64,000 bases of DNA from Streptosporangium sp. NBC_01756 (GCF_035917975.1 NZ_CP109130.1:3224001-3288000); one strand, 5' to 3'; positions 24,360 to 32,958 are shown, numbered from the stretch's first letter. Numbers and translations are program-made. The notes: generated from the letters alone by a model not told the origin.

Positions 24360-25709
24360 ATGCCCGTCATCCGGACTCACGCGAAACCGGTTCTGGTGCT
24401 CGCCGGAGCCCTGGCCCTGGCCGGCTGCTCCGGCACCGAAGCGGCCACGCCGACCTCCCCCACCTGGCACAATCCCGGGGTGAACGCGGTCAGCCGCATC
24501 GCCGCCGCCGACGGTGTCGCCATGACGACCTCGGCGAAACCCGACGGCACGCTGGAGACGGTGGCTCTCGACCTCGCCTCGGGCAGGAAGCTGTGGGCCC
24601 ATCCCGCGACCATGGCGGGCCGCCTGCCGGGCATGGGTATCCCGGCCCCGGCGATCATCGAGACCGGCGGGGGGCAGAGCGTCGCGGTGGCGCTCGACCC
24701 CGCCAGGAAAGGCCGGTGGAACGCCACGCTCATCGCCCGCGACGCGAGGACCGGAGCGCAGAAGTGGACCCGCCCGGTGCACTCCACGTTCGGGCCCCAG
24801 AAGTGCGGGGCGTTCGTGTGCCTGTCCGAACAGACCGCCCTGGCCACGGCACGGGTCGTCGTGCTCGACCCCACCACCGGCAGGCCGATGTGGAAGCTCC
24901 CCGGCATCGCCGAGGTGGAGTGGTCCGACACCTCCCGTGTCGTGTTCCTGCGCCTGGCCAAGCACCCGGTCCTGGAGTCGTACGACCTGAAGACCGGGAA
25001 GCCCGGGTGGCGCCTGCCCATCGAGCAGGCCCTCGGCGTCGGGGTGGACATGTCGGGCGGCTGGTCGTTCGGCGCGACCGCCGACAACCTCACCGGCTAT
25101 GTCGCCCCCTACACCAACCCCAAGACGGAGAAGACGTCCGCCTTCGGCCTCTTCTCCGTCAGGCTCGCCGACGGCAGGGTCAACTGGCTTCGCCCGTCGG
25201 TGGTGCGGGTCTACCCCAGCGGCAGTCCGGGCTTCGCCCCGGTGGTCCGCCCGGTCGACCAGCAGGGCCAGTACGGCGGCTTCGCCCGGCTGGACGCCGA
25301 GAGCGGCCGGGTCCTCGGCCAGATCCCGGCCACCCAGGTCCCCGACTCGGGCTGGTGGCTCGCCTTCCCGGCCCGGATGGAGAAGGTCGGCTTCCTCAAG
25401 CACGACAAGCCCGGCAGCGCCTTCGACCTGGCCACCGGCCGTAGCACCGAGATCAAAAAGGAGCGGGGCTGGTCCTTCTGCGTCACCGACCCCAAGCCGC
25501 TGGCGCTCAAGGGCCAGAATCCGGGTTTCTACCCGGTGGCCTCGCTGTGCGAGTACGACCTGGCCGGCGGTAGGAAACTGACCGGCTCCACCGCCCCGCC
25601 CGCCTGGTTCACCGGCAGCCAGGACGGCTGGCGCACGTGGCGCGACGAGCAGGGCGGCCTGCACGGGATCAAGGACGGCACCGGCACCGCTCCGGGCATG
25701 TACGGCTGA
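24360..25709 (+). CDS. PQQ-like beta-propeller lipoprotein
   Basis: 449 aa. The signal ends LALAGC. Repeating units LASGRKLWAHP, DARTGAQKWTRPV, DPTTGRPMWKLPG and DLKTGKPGWRLP are blades of a PQQ-like propeller, about 50-60 residues apart. No enzyme site is visible; such lipoproteins probably bind ligands or proteins at the cell surface. Two cysteines (KCGAFVCL) are near residues 147-152. ATG 24360 has GGAG nearby; an upstream ATG at 24255 would destroy the lipoprotein signal. Confidence 0.8.
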   Translation: MPVIRTHAKPVLVLAGALALAGCSGTEAATPTSPTWHNPGVNAVSRIAAADGVAMTTSAKPDGTLETVALDLASGRKLWAHPATMAGRLPGMGIPAPAIIETGGGQSVAVALDPARKGRWNATLIARDARTGAQKWTRPVHSTFGPQKCGAFVCLSEQTALATARVVVLDPTTGRPMWKLPGIAEVEWSDTSRVVFLRLAKHPVLESYDLKTGKPGWRLPIEQALGVGVDMSGGWSFGATADNLTGYVAPYTNPKTEKTSAFGLFSVRLADGRVNWLRPSVVRVYPSGSPGFAPVVRPVDQQGQYGGFARLDAESGRVLGQIPATQVPDSGWWLAFPARMEKVGFLKHDKPGSAFDLATGRSTEIKKERGWSFCVTDPKPLALKGQNPGFYPVASLCEYDLAGGRKLTGSTAPPAWFTGSQDGWRTWRDEQGGLHGIKDGTGTAPGMYG

Positions 25710-25726
25710 TCCGCCTCCGCCCCGTG

Positions 25727-25758
25727 ACAGGAGCCCCGCCGCCGGGTGGGGCTCCTGT
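25727..25758 (+). terminator. hairpin after the propeller lipoprotein gene
   Basis: Perfect 11-bp arms ACAGGAGCCCC / GGGGCTCCTGT with a 10-base loop, 18 bases after the stop codon. Confidence 0.7.
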
Positions 25759-25863
25759 GCATGCCGTACAAAGTTCTGTTTGACCCCGCCCCGGGGCGTG
25801 GCATCTGGGCTACCGCGCGGTAACCTCCGCAGAAGGACCGACGAACGAACCCAGGAGGGCCAC

Positions 25864-27084
25864 ATGCCAGAGGCAGTCATCGTCGCAACCGCGCGCTCGC
25901 CGATCGGACGCGCCTTCAAGGGGTCTCTCAAGGACATCCGGCCCGACGACCTGACCGCACAAATGATCAAAGCCGCGCTGGCCAAGGTCCCCCAGCTCGA
26001 CCCGGCCGGCATCGACGACCTGATGCTGGGCTGCGGACTGCCGGGCGGCGAACAGGGATTCAACATGGCCCGCGTGGTCGCCACGCTGCTCGGGCTGGAC
26101 GGCGTGCCCGGCACCACCGTCACCCGTTATTGTTCGTCCTCGCTGCAGACCACCCGGATGGCCATGCACGCGATCCGGGCGGGTGAGGGCGACGTGTTCG
26201 TCTCGGCGGGTGTGGAGTGCGTCTCCCGCTTCGCCAAGGGCAGCTCCGACTCGCTGCCCGACACGCAGAACGGGCTGTTCGCCGAGGCCGCCGGCCGTTC
26301 GGCCGCGGCCGCCGCGGGCGATGGCGGGGTCTGGCACGACCCGCGCGAGGACGGTGCGCTACCCGATGTCTACGTCGCGATGGGCCAGACCGCCGAGAAC
26401 GTCGCCGGCCTGAGGGGCGTGTCCCGTCAGGAGCAGGACGAGTTCGGGGTCCGGTCCCAGAACCTGGCCGAGAAGGCGATCGCCAACGGCTTCTGGGAGA
26501 GCGACATCACCCCCGTCACCCTGCCCGACGGGACCGTGGTCAGCAAGGACGACGGTCCGCGCGCGGGCACCACCTACGAGGCGATCTCCCAGCTCAAGCC
26601 GGCCTTCCGCCCCGACGGAACGGTCACCGCCGGCAACTGCTGCGCGCTGAACGACGGCGCCGCGGCGGTGATCGTGATGAGTGACACCAGAGCCGCCGAA
26701 CTGGGCATCACCCCCCTCGCCCGGATCGTCTCCACCGGCGTGACCGGCCTGTCCCCCGAGATCATGGGCCTGGGGCCGGTCGAGGCGTCCAGGCAGGCCC
26801 TGGCCAGGGCGGGCATGTCCATCGGCGACGTGGACCTCGTCGAGATCAACGAGGCCTTCGCCGCCCAGGTCATCCCGTCCTATCAGGAACTCGGCATCGA
26901 GCTCGACCGGCTCAACGTCAACGGCGGCGCCATCGCGGTGGGCCACCCGTTCGGCATGACCGGTGCCCGGATCACCTCCACCCTGGTCAACAGCCTCCGG
27001 TTCCACGACCGGTCGATCGGCCTGGAGACCATGTGCGTGGGCGGCGGCCAGGGCATGGCCATGGTCCTGGAGCGCCTCGGTTAG
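25864..27084 (+). CDS. acetyl-CoA C-acyltransferase (thiolase)
   Basis: 406 aa beta-ketothiolase of the FadA type. The active residues are C90 (VTRYCSSSLQ), H361 (AVGHPFGMTG) and C391 (METMC-like LETMCVGGGQG). NEAFAAQVIPS and GGAIAVGHP are standard. It probably cleaves 3-ketoacyl-CoA in fatty acid breakdown. AGGAGGG lies four bases before the ATG. The homologue in Mycobacterium (fadA3) also lies near cbs. Its stop codon directly abuts that of the convergent PPOX gene. Confidence 0.93.
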   Translation: MPEAVIVATARSPIGRAFKGSLKDIRPDDLTAQMIKAALAKVPQLDPAGIDDLMLGCGLPGGEQGFNMARVVATLLGLDGVPGTTVTRYCSSSLQTTRMAMHAIRAGEGDVFVSAGVECVSRFAKGSSDSLPDTQNGLFAEAAGRSAAAAAGDGGVWHDPREDGALPDVYVAMGQTAENVAGLRGVSRQEQDEFGVRSQNLAEKAIANGFWESDITPVTLPDGTVVSKDDGPRAGTTYEAISQLKPAFRPDGTVTAGNCCALNDGAAAVIVMSDTRAAELGITPLARIVSTGVTGLSPEIMGLGPVEASRQALARAGMSIGDVDLVEINEAFAAQVIPSYQELGIELDRLNVNGGAIAVGHPFGMTGARITSTLVNSLRFHDRSIGLETMCVGGGQGMAMVLERLG

Positions 27085-27495
27085 TCAGCCGTGGACGTCG
27101 GGACCGGCACGGGTGAGCTCGATCCGCAGCACCACCCGCCGGTCCCGCTCCATGGCCGCCCGGTAGTCGTCCCAGTCGGGGTGCTCGCCGGAGATGTCGC
27201 GATAGTAGGTCACCAGCGCCTCCATCGCCTCCGGCAGCGAGACGACCGTCGCGGTGCCCTCGATCTGGATCCACTCACCGTAGAAGGCGTCGGTCGTCAC
27301 ACAGAGCGCGGCCCGGGGGTCCCTGCGGAGATTGCGCACCTTGACGGCGGTCTCCCGGGTGCTGACGATCGCGTGCCCCTCGGCATCCAGTCCGACCGTG
27401 ACCGGTGACAGCTGCGCCCGGCCGTCGCCGTGCCAGGTCAGCAGGACCGCGCGATGGTTGTCGCGGATGAAGTTACGTGCCTTGTCGAGATCCAT
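27085..27495 (-). CDS. PPOX-class F420-dependent enzyme
   Basis: 136 aa, split-barrel flavin/deazaflavin-binding fold. AVLLTWHGDGRAQLSPVTVGLD and VKVRNLRRDPRAALCVT match the Rv1155-type F420-binding reductases of actinobacteria, which reduce biliverdin or other substrates with F420H2. The exact substrate is not visible. A hairpin-bearing repeat block lies upstream on its strand. Confidence 0.85.
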   Translation of the reverse strand: MDLDKARNFIRDNHRAVLLTWHGDGRAQLSPVTVGLDAEGHAIVSTRETAVKVRNLRRDPRAALCVTTDAFYGEWIQIEGTATVVSLPEAMEALVTYYRDISGEHPDWDDYRAAMERDRRVVLRIELTRAGPDVHG

Positions 27496-27500
27496 GGCCC

Positions 27501-27680
27501 CATCATGACCGCGGAGAGCGGGTTTCCGCGCACGAAGGCCCCGTGCAGCCGGGTCGAGATCCAGACCATCATGCGACCGCAGAGAGCGTGTCTCCGCGTA
27601 CGTAGGCCCCGTGCAGCCGGGTCGAGAGCTCAGGCTCCACCATGCGGCCGCGGGAAGCGTGTCTCCGCGTACGTAGGCCC
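27501..27680. repeat. direct repeats of about 66-71 bases, two full and one partial
   Basis: Units begin at 27501, 27567 and 27638. Each reads CATCATG, then (G)ACCGC, GAGAGCG, TCCGCG and ACGTAGGCCCC-GTGCAGCCGGGTCGAG; the third is cut short by the hairpin at 27672. They lie between two minus-strand genes, and no translation of any strand is convincing. Confidence 0.8.
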
Positions 27681-27708
27681 GCGTCGCCGTACGGGACGCG
27701 GGCCTACG
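27672..27708 (-). terminator. 14-bp hairpin downstream of the DUF4287 gene
   Basis: CGTAGGCCCGCGTC pairs perfectly with GACGCGGGCCTACG around a 9-base loop. The left arm is the end of the preceding repeat. No T tract follows on the minus strand. Confidence 0.55.
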
Positions 27709-27722
27709 CGAAGATGGACGAA

Positions 27723-27950
27723 TTACAGGTAACGGCTACGGCGGTGGCGTTCGTGCTCGTGCACGATGGCGGCCGCGTAACCGTGGGTCAGCCCGTGCTC
27801 GTCGGCGAGCCAGTTGGCACGCTCGTCACAGCGCAGGAAAGACGGGCCGTTGTCGATGGCTTGAAACCACTCTGGGAGAGCGCGTCCGGTGATGTCCGGG
27901 ACTCTTGCGATCAGTTTGTTCTGCGTCTCCAGTGAGTGGTTCAACGACAT
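27723..27950 (-). CDS. DUF4287 domain protein
   Basis: 75 aa, all of it the DUF4287 fold: KLIARVPDITGRALPEWF, then DERANWLADEHGLTHGYAAAIVHEH. The function is unknown; related sequences form the N-terminal part of larger DUF4287 proteins. GGAGGTG three bases before the ATG fixes the start although the frame stays open to 28157. Confidence 0.85.
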   Translation of the reverse strand: MSLNHSLETQNKLIARVPDITGRALPEWFQAIDNGPSFLRCDERANWLADEHGLTHGYAAAIVHEHERHRRSRYL

Positions 27951-28116
27951 GGGCACCTCCACGGATAGGGCTCCTTTGCTCGACAGTGCATCACGAATCC
28001 GCAGATAGCAAGCCCTCACTAGCTGGTCATCGGTGATTGTTCGTCGCTCATCGGTCGCTTCTCGTTCATGTGCGTTCCGGCTTCTCGCTTCTGGGCGTTC
28101 CCACCCCGCACAGGAA

Positions 28117-28152
28117 GAAACCCCCGCCGGAGCTCTCTCCGTCGAGGGTTTC
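28117..28152 (-). terminator. hairpin downstream of the Bax-inhibitor-like gene
   Basis: Outer arms GAAACCC/GGGTTTC and inner arms CGGAG/CTCCG; on the minus strand it is followed by TTCTTCC. It lies 30 bases past the gene's stop. Confidence 0.55.
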
Positions 28153-28182
28153 GTCACGCGACCGGACGTCGCCGGCTCCCGG

Positions 28183-28965
28183 CTAGTCGCTGCTGGAGAA
28201 GTAGCTCAGCAGGCGCAGGATCTCCAGGTAGATCCAGACCAGGGTGACCGTCAGGCCGAAGGCCATCAGCCAGGAGTACTTCTCCGGGGCTCCGGTCCGC
28301 ACGCCCTGCTCGACCGAGTCGAAGTCGAGCAGCAGGAAGAAGCAGCCGATCAGGATCGCGGCGATGCTGAACACGTAGGCCAGGGCACCACCGGAGCGGA
28401 TGCCGATGCCGTCCTGGATGAAGAAGGTCGCCACCCAGTTGACGAGCATGAGGCCCATCAGGCCCAGGCCCGCCGCCACCACGAACTTGGTGAACTTGGG
28501 CGTGACCCGGATGATGCGCAGCGAGTAGACCGTCAGCATGGCCGCGAAGGCCAGTGCCGTACCGACCACCGCCTGGAAGACGATGCCGTTGTACAGGTCG
28601 TTGTAAATGTGGCTGATCACGCCGATGGCCACGCCGTAGGCGACCGCGTAACCGAGGATCAGCACCGGGTTCGTGCTCTGCTTGAACGAGACGATCAGGC
28701 CGAGCACCAGGCCGACGATCACGCCGATGAGCAGGGCGACCGTGCCGAGGTTGAGCGCCCAGGCCACCGCCGCGGAGACGACCAGCGTGCCCAACGTGAT
28801 GAAACCGCGCACCACCACGTCGTCGATCGTCATGGTCCGCTGCGCGGGGGGTGCGTACGACGGGCTGTCGTACATGCCCTGAAGCTGCTCAGGGGTGGGG
28901 GTCGGCGATCCCCAGGCCTGATGACCCTTGGACTGCCGGCTGAATACGGGGTTCTTGCTCTCCAT
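28183..28965 (-). CDS. Bax inhibitor-1/YccA-like membrane protein
   Basis: 260 aa. A soluble 45-residue N-terminus (QGMYDSPSYAPPAQ, then MTIDDVVVRGFITLG) is followed by seven helices, ending with an acidic LLLDFDSVEQGVRTGAP loop and YLEILRLLSYFSSSD. This is the actinobacterial Bax1-I family; related proteins affect calcium leak or membrane proteolysis, but the role here is unknown. GGAGG lies five bases before ATG 28965, favouring it over GTG 28977. Confidence 0.88.
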   Translation of the reverse strand: MESKNPVFSRQSKGHQAWGSPTPTPEQLQGMYDSPSYAPPAQRTMTIDDVVVRGFITLGTLVVSAAVAWALNLGTVALLIGVIVGLVLGLIVSFKQSTNPVLILGYAVAYGVAIGVISHIYNDLYNGIVFQAVVGTALAFAAMLTVYSLRIIRVTPKFTKFVVAAGLGLMGLMLVNWVATFFIQDGIGIRSGGALAYVFSIAAILIGCFFLLLDFDSVEQGVRTGAPEKYSWLMAFGLTVTLVWIYLEILRLLSYFSSSD

Positions 28966-29267
28966 CGCTGCCTCCACGCTGCGACCTACGCGATCAGCGT
29001 ATTCGATCGGTTGTCACACGGCCGTATCGTGTTGATATCCATGTCCATCCGGTTCATGCGGCCGTACGGCTACCGCCGATGGATCAAACGAACGGCCCTT
29101 CCCCCCGGTTCCCGCCCTCCGCATCGGTTTCACCGTCCGCTCGCGGGAGCCGCGACCTCGGACCCGCCGTCCGCGACCGGTCGACGGCAGGCGGGCAGGC
29201 GAACGGCGAAAATGACGGTGATCGCATTTCCTCTGGTCACCGGCATGACTCAACAGATCACCATCAG
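28966..29267. other. gene-free stretch of 302 bases
   Basis: Only short overlapping frames without ribosome sites or family likeness. It must hold the Bax-inhibitor-like gene promoter at its left end; I see no repeat, hairpin or known RNA. Confidence 0.5.
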
Positions 29268-29340
29268 TGCCCCCGGAGGGACTCGAACCCTCACTCGAAC
29301 CCTTTTAAGGGGTTTGCCTCTGCCATTGGGCTACGGGGGC
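29268..29340 (-). tRNA. class I tRNA with anticodon UAA (isotype uncertain)
   Basis: 73 bases fold as a cloverleaf: acceptor GCCCCCG with CGGGGGC and discriminator A; anticodon stem AACCC/GGGTT; loop CTTAAAA, giving anticodon TAA; variable loop of five bases (CGAGT); T arm GAGGG TTCGAGT CCCTC. CCA is not encoded. The anticodon reads UUA, a leucine codon, yet tRNA-Leu should have a long variable arm. The D arm has three firm pairs (GCC/GGC) and a larger than usual loop. So this is neither bldA-type tRNA-Leu(UAA) nor a plain Lys tRNA (which would need CTT or TTT). Confidence 0.8.
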
Positions 29341-29500
29341 GCCGCAATCATACGTAACGGACCACTCATCCGAGGAGCACAACTTCGTATCATGCGTCAC
29401 ACGGACTGGTGACCGACGCCTCCGCGCCCGGGCCGAAACGCCACTGCCCCGGCGCCGGCAGGCCCGAGACAGTGATGGATGCGGGAACCGCGCGTGACGG

Positions 29501-30358
29501 TCAGCGGCCGCGATCGGGGTCGCCGACGTCGCCCTCCGTCTCGATGCGCTCCTTGCGCACCTGACCGGAGACGGTCTCCTCCTCACTGACCTGTTCCTTG
29601 GTCAGCCGCACCCGTTCGACCGGGACGGTCTCGGTGTCCACGACCGGGCGCTCCTCGTGCAGGATCACCTCGTGCTCGGCGTCGGTGATCTCCGGCCCGT
29701 TCAGCGCCGCGTCCCGGTTGGCGTCGGTGATCGGCTCGCGTTCGAGGCGTGCCTCTTCATGGGTTGTCGGTATGGTGACCTGCTCCTCTTCGGTGACCAC
29801 GTACTTGCGCAGCCGCGCCCGGCCCGTCTCGTGAGACTCCTTGCCGACCCGGAGGTGCTCCTCCGAGCGGGTCATCGCGTCGTCCTGACCGGCCGTCGTG
29901 CCGCCCCGACTCGTCTCCGCTCCGCCGGGACGGCCCATCAGGTCGTCGCCGCGCCCTTCCCGGACCTCGCGCTCCCGTTGGCCGCCGGAGTGCGCCCAGC
30001 CGCCCTCGCCGGGCTCGTTCGCCCGCGCCCAGGCCCCTTCCCAGGCGATCTCGTAGTAGCGGTAGAGCTCCCGTTCCTCATCCGCCGACAGATGGCCCCC
30101 GTCGTCGACGTCGACGTTGGGAGCGTTCTTGATACGGCTCTTGTCGTAACCCGCCTCCACATGGTCCTCGACCAGGTTGGAGCTCTGCACCGGCACGAAG
30201 GTCTCCTTCATGCCGAAGAGTCCGGTCCGTACGCACAGCCATTCGGGCTTGCCCGTGGCGTCGTCGAGGTAGACGTGCTTGACCTCGCCGACCTTCTCTC
30301 CGTCGACGTCGTACAGCGGGTGATCGATCACCATGGGAATCTGCTCTTGCGTGATCAT
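29501..30358 (-). CDS. PRC-barrel and DUF2382 stress protein
   Basis: 285 aa. An N-terminal PRC-barrel domain (GEKVGEVKHVYLDDATGKPEWL) is followed by a linker and a DUF2382/YsnF-type charged repeat domain (RLRKYVVTEEEQVTIPTTHEEARLE and ERPVVDTETVPVERVRL). Such proteins are soluble and are linked to general stress in Gram-positive bacteria. The start at 30358 gives a PRC barrel at residue 11; the frame runs on to 30514 without support. Strongly acidic overall. Confidence 0.85.
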   Translation of the reverse strand: MITQEQIPMVIDHPLYDVDGEKVGEVKHVYLDDATGKPEWLCVRTGLFGMKETFVPVQSSNLVEDHVEAGYDKSRIKNAPNVDVDDGGHLSADEERELYRYYEIAWEGAWARANEPGEGGWAHSGGQREREVREGRGDDLMGRPGGAETSRGGTTAGQDDAMTRSEEHLRVGKESHETGRARLRKYVVTEEEQVTIPTTHEEARLEREPITDANRDAALNGPEITDAEHEVILHEERPVVDTETVPVERVRLTKEQVSEEETVSGQVRKERIETEGDVGDPDRGR

Positions 30359-30550
30359 CGGGTTTCTCTCTTTCTCGTCTCCGTCGGTCCCGGGATGCCC
30401 TACCACGGAGTACGGAAAGGAAATCGGATTTAACACCCAAAAAGCCCAATAACCACCCAAATGAATACCTGAGCTATTCTCCGCCGGAGTCATCCGACGG
30501 TCGGACTCCGCCAAGGACCGAGCGGCCTCTCATCCAGGGACGCCGGAGAC

Positions 30551-31867
30551 TCAGGTCGTCGCCGCCTTGCGGAACTCCGTACGCGGCGCCTCGATCTCTC
30601 CGAGCGAGACGGTCTCCCTCTTGAAGAACAGCGCCAGGGTCCAGTCCGCCATCACACGGACCTTGCGGTTGAGGGTGGGCACCCGCGACAGGTGGTAGGT
30701 GCGGTGCATGAACCACGCGGGCAGCCCGCGAAGCTTCACCCCGTAGACGTTGGCGACGCCCTTGTGCAGACCCAGACCGGCGACCGACCCGACGTACTTG
30801 TGGCGGTAGTCGACCAGTTCCTCCCCGTGGAGGTGCCGGGTGATGTTGTCGGCGAGGACCTTCGCCTGCCGTACGGCGTGCTGGGCGTTGGGCGCGCAGT
30901 ACTGGCCCGGGTTGGTCACGTCGGGCACCCCGGCCACGTCTCCGGCCGAGAAGGCGTCCTTGACCCCGGCCACGGTCAGGCGGGCGGTCGCCTTGATCCG
31001 GCCGCGCTCGTCCAGCGGCAGGTCACCGGCGTTGACGACCGGACTGGGCTTCACCCCGGCGGTCCACACGATGGTCGCCGACTCGAACTCGGCTCCGTCG
31101 GAGAGCTTGACCAGGCCTCCTTCGCAGGAGTTCAGCCGGGTGCCCATCTTGACCTCCATGCCGCGCTCGCGGAGCTGCTCGGCGGTCCACTTGCCCATCT
31201 CGGGGCCGACCTCGGGAAGGATGCGGTCGGTCGCCTCGACGAGAACCCAGCGCATGTCCTCGCGGGAGACGTTGCGGTAGTAGCGGACGGCGTCGACGGC
31301 CATGTCCTCCAGCTCGGCGAGCGCCTCGACACCCGCGAAGCCGCCGCCGACCACGACGAACGTCAGCGCCCTGCGGCGCAGGGCCTCGTCGCCGTCGGAC
31401 TCGGCCCGGTCAAGGAGTTCGAGCACCCGGTTGCGGAGCGCGATCGACTCGCCGACCGTCTTGAAGCCGATCGCGGCGTCGGCGAGGCCGGGGATGGGGA
31501 GCGTACGGGAGACCGAACCGGCCGCCATGACCACGATGTCGTAGTCGATCTCATGGGGCGTGCCGACATTGGGCGCGAAAGTGACCGACTTGGCCGCGTG
31601 GTTGACCTTGGAGACCTTGCCGTTGAGGATCGTCGCCTTCTTCAGCACCCGGCGGAGCGGGACGACCACGTGCCGGGGCGAGAGGTTTCCCGCCGCGGCC
31701 TCGGGCAGGAACGGCTGGTAGGTCATGTGGGATTCGGGAGTGAGGACGGTGATGTGCACGCTGCCGTCGCGCAGTTCCTTGCGGAGCGTGTGCTGCAGGC
31801 GCAGCACGGTGTAGAGACCGACGTAGCCCCCACCGACGACCACGATGTGCTTGGAGTTGCGGTTCAC
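30551..31867 (-). CDS. ndh: type II NADH dehydrogenase
   Basis: 438 aa single-subunit flavoprotein that passes electrons from NADH to menaquinone without pumping protons. FAD loop VVGGGYVG (about 10-17), NAD loop VVGGGFAG (172-179), and the C-terminal amphipathic membrane part (VRVMADWTLALFFKRETVSL). GTG 31867 has AAGGAT eight bases upstream; a longer frame to 31927 would place the start inside the operator. Two Rex-like operators and a third palindrome lie upstream, suggesting control by NADH/NAD+ ratio. Confidence 0.9.
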   Translation of the reverse strand: MNRNSKHIVVVGGGYVGLYTVLRLQHTLRKELRDGSVHITVLTPESHMTYQPFLPEAAAGNLSPRHVVVPLRRVLKKATILNGKVSKVNHAAKSVTFAPNVGTPHEIDYDIVVMAAGSVSRTLPIPGLADAAIGFKTVGESIALRNRVLELLDRAESDGDEALRRRALTFVVVGGGFAGVEALAELEDMAVDAVRYYRNVSREDMRWVLVEATDRILPEVGPEMGKWTAEQLRERGMEVKMGTRLNSCEGGLVKLSDGAEFESATIVWTAGVKPSPVVNAGDLPLDERGRIKATARLTVAGVKDAFSAGDVAGVPDVTNPGQYCAPNAQHAVRQAKVLADNITRHLHGEELVDYRHKYVGSVAGLGLHKGVANVYGVKLRGLPAWFMHRTYHLSRVPTLNRKVRVMADWTLALFFKRETVSLGEIEAPRTEFRKAATT

Positions 31868-31891
31868 TTCGGCGCCATCCTTAGGTTCACG

Positions 31892-31913
31892 GCTTGTGAA
31901 AGCTTTCACAAGC
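31892..31913 (-). promoter_or_regulatory. Rex-like operator 1 (22-bp perfect palindrome)
   Basis: GCTTGTGAAAG followed by its exact reverse complement; the core TTGTGAAAGCTTTCACAA (31894-31911) equals the Rex consensus TTGTGAA-N4-TTCACAA. It lies 25-46 bases before the ndh start, a position suited to repression. TGTGA-N6-TCACA also satisfies a CRP-type site. Confidence 0.75.
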
Positions 31914-31948
31914 ATACGTCGGTCCACCGTTTCGCGCCACGCCCCCCT

Positions 31949-31974
31949 TGGTCAAATCATGGATTTTTTGACCA
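31949..31974 (-). promoter_or_regulatory. inverted repeat TGGTCAAA-N10-TTTGACCA
   Basis: Eight-base arms separated by ten bases, midway between the two Rex-like sites in an AT-rich stretch. I do not recognise the binding protein. Confidence 0.6.
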
Positions 31975-32024
31975 GAGCGAGATATCGATCTACATTCTCC
32001 TAAGAAATTTGGCAAATATTCTCT

Positions 32025-32042
32025 TTGTGATCGAGTTCACAA
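32025..32042 (-). promoter_or_regulatory. Rex-like operator 2
   Basis: TTGTGATCGAGTTCACAA matches TTGTGA-N6-TCACAA with a less perfect centre. It overlaps the last codons of the upstream uracil-DNA glycosylase gene and is 131 bp, centre to centre, from operator 1. Confidence 0.65.
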
Positions 32043-32834
32043 GCAACGCAAGGCGTTCGCCCTGGTGAACAGCGCGTCAAGCATCCCGGCCGTCACCCGG
32101 CCGGTGAAAGTGTTCTGCTGGCTCGGGTGGTAGCAGCCCAGAAGATGCACCGGAGTTCCGTCACGGGAGATCTTCACCTCGGCGCCGTGCCCGAAGGGCG
32201 GCCTCGGGCGCGGCAGGTCGTATCCGGCGTCCCTCAGCGCGGGCCAGACCGCCTGCCAGGCGTAACCCCCCAGGGCGACCACCACCCGCACGCTTCCGGC
32301 GACCAGCGCGATCTCCCGGGTCAGCCACGGGAAGCAGGCGGCTCGCTCCGCCGGCTCGGGCTTGTTGGCGGGCGGGGCGCAACGGACGGCGGCCACCATG
32401 CGCGCGCCGATGAGCCGCTGCCCGTCGCCCGCGTGGACGCTGGTCTCCTGCGCGGCCAGGCCCGTCCGGTGCAGCGAGGCGAACAGCCAATCCCCGCTCC
32501 GGTCTCCGGTGAAGATGCGACCGGTGCGGTTGCCGCCGTGCGCGGCCGGCGCCAGCCCCACGATGAGGACCTCCGGCTGCTCCTCCCCCCACCCGGCGAT
32601 GGGCCGCCCCCAGTAGGTCTCCTCGGCGAAGGCCCGCCGTCTGACCGTCGCGACCTCCTCGCGCCACTCCACCAGACGCGGGCAGGCCCGGCAGACCGAC
32701 TGCCGGGCCGTGAGTTCGGCGAGCGTACGGCTCGCGCCCGCGAGCTCGGCCACCTCCGCGGGATCGTGCGCGACGGGGGTGTCCGGCCGGGCGGGGTCGT
32801 CCGGCCAGCCGGATCCGGGGGGAACATGACTCAT
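32037..32834 (-). CDS. uracil-DNA glycosylase, family 5 (UdgB-like)
   Basis: 265 aa. Removes uracil and related deaminated bases from DNA. Motif [14 protein letters not shown], without the Asp of family 4, places it in family 5; [10 protein letters not shown] and [15 protein letters not shown] are the other two. Cysteines in SVCRACPRL and VRCAPP can bind the Fe-S cluster. The start ATG 32834 has GAGGTC very close; earlier starts (to 32867) are possible. It is transcribed toward ndh but likely separate. Confidence 0.88.
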   Translation of the reverse strand: MSHVPPGSGWPDDPARPDTPVAHDPAEVAELAGASRTLAELTARQSVCRACPRLVEWREEVATVRRRAFAEETYWGRPIAGWGEEQPEVLIVGLAPAAHGGNRTGRIFTGDRSGDWLFASLHRTGLAAQETSVHAGDGQRLIGARMVAAVRCAPPANKPEPAERAACFPWLTREIALVAGSVRVVVALGGYAWQAVWPALRDAGYDLPRPRPPFGHGAEVKISRDGTPVHLLGCYHPSQQNTFTGRVTAGMLDALFTRANALRCL

Positions 32835-32917
32835 GACCTCGATGGTGCCCGATCGGCGGCGGTTCATCGGCCCGGGAGGCCGTCCGACCCCGGCAGCGCG
32901 GGAAAGCGCGGGAAAAG

Positions 32918-32958
32918 CGAAAGAGCGGCGCCCGCTGGATGCGGGCACCGCTCTTTCG
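32918..32958 (-). terminator. strong hairpin terminator after the secreted protein gene
   Basis: CGAAAGAGCGG pairs with CCGCTCTTTCG (11 bp) and an inner GCCCGC with GCGGGC around TGGAT. On the minus strand it is followed by CTTTT. Confidence 0.75.

Noticed and set aside
27501..27680. CRISPR-like repeats
   Set aside because: Repeats are contiguous, 66-71 bases long, with no spacers and no cas genes.
29268..29340. tRNA as canonical bldA
   Set aside because: bldA-type tRNA-Leu(UAA) is about 87 bases with a long variable arm; this one is 73 bases with a five-base variable loop.
29079..29357. plus-strand frame across the tRNA
   Set aside because: Runs through the tRNA and has no ribosome site; a typical spurious ORF over a tRNA.
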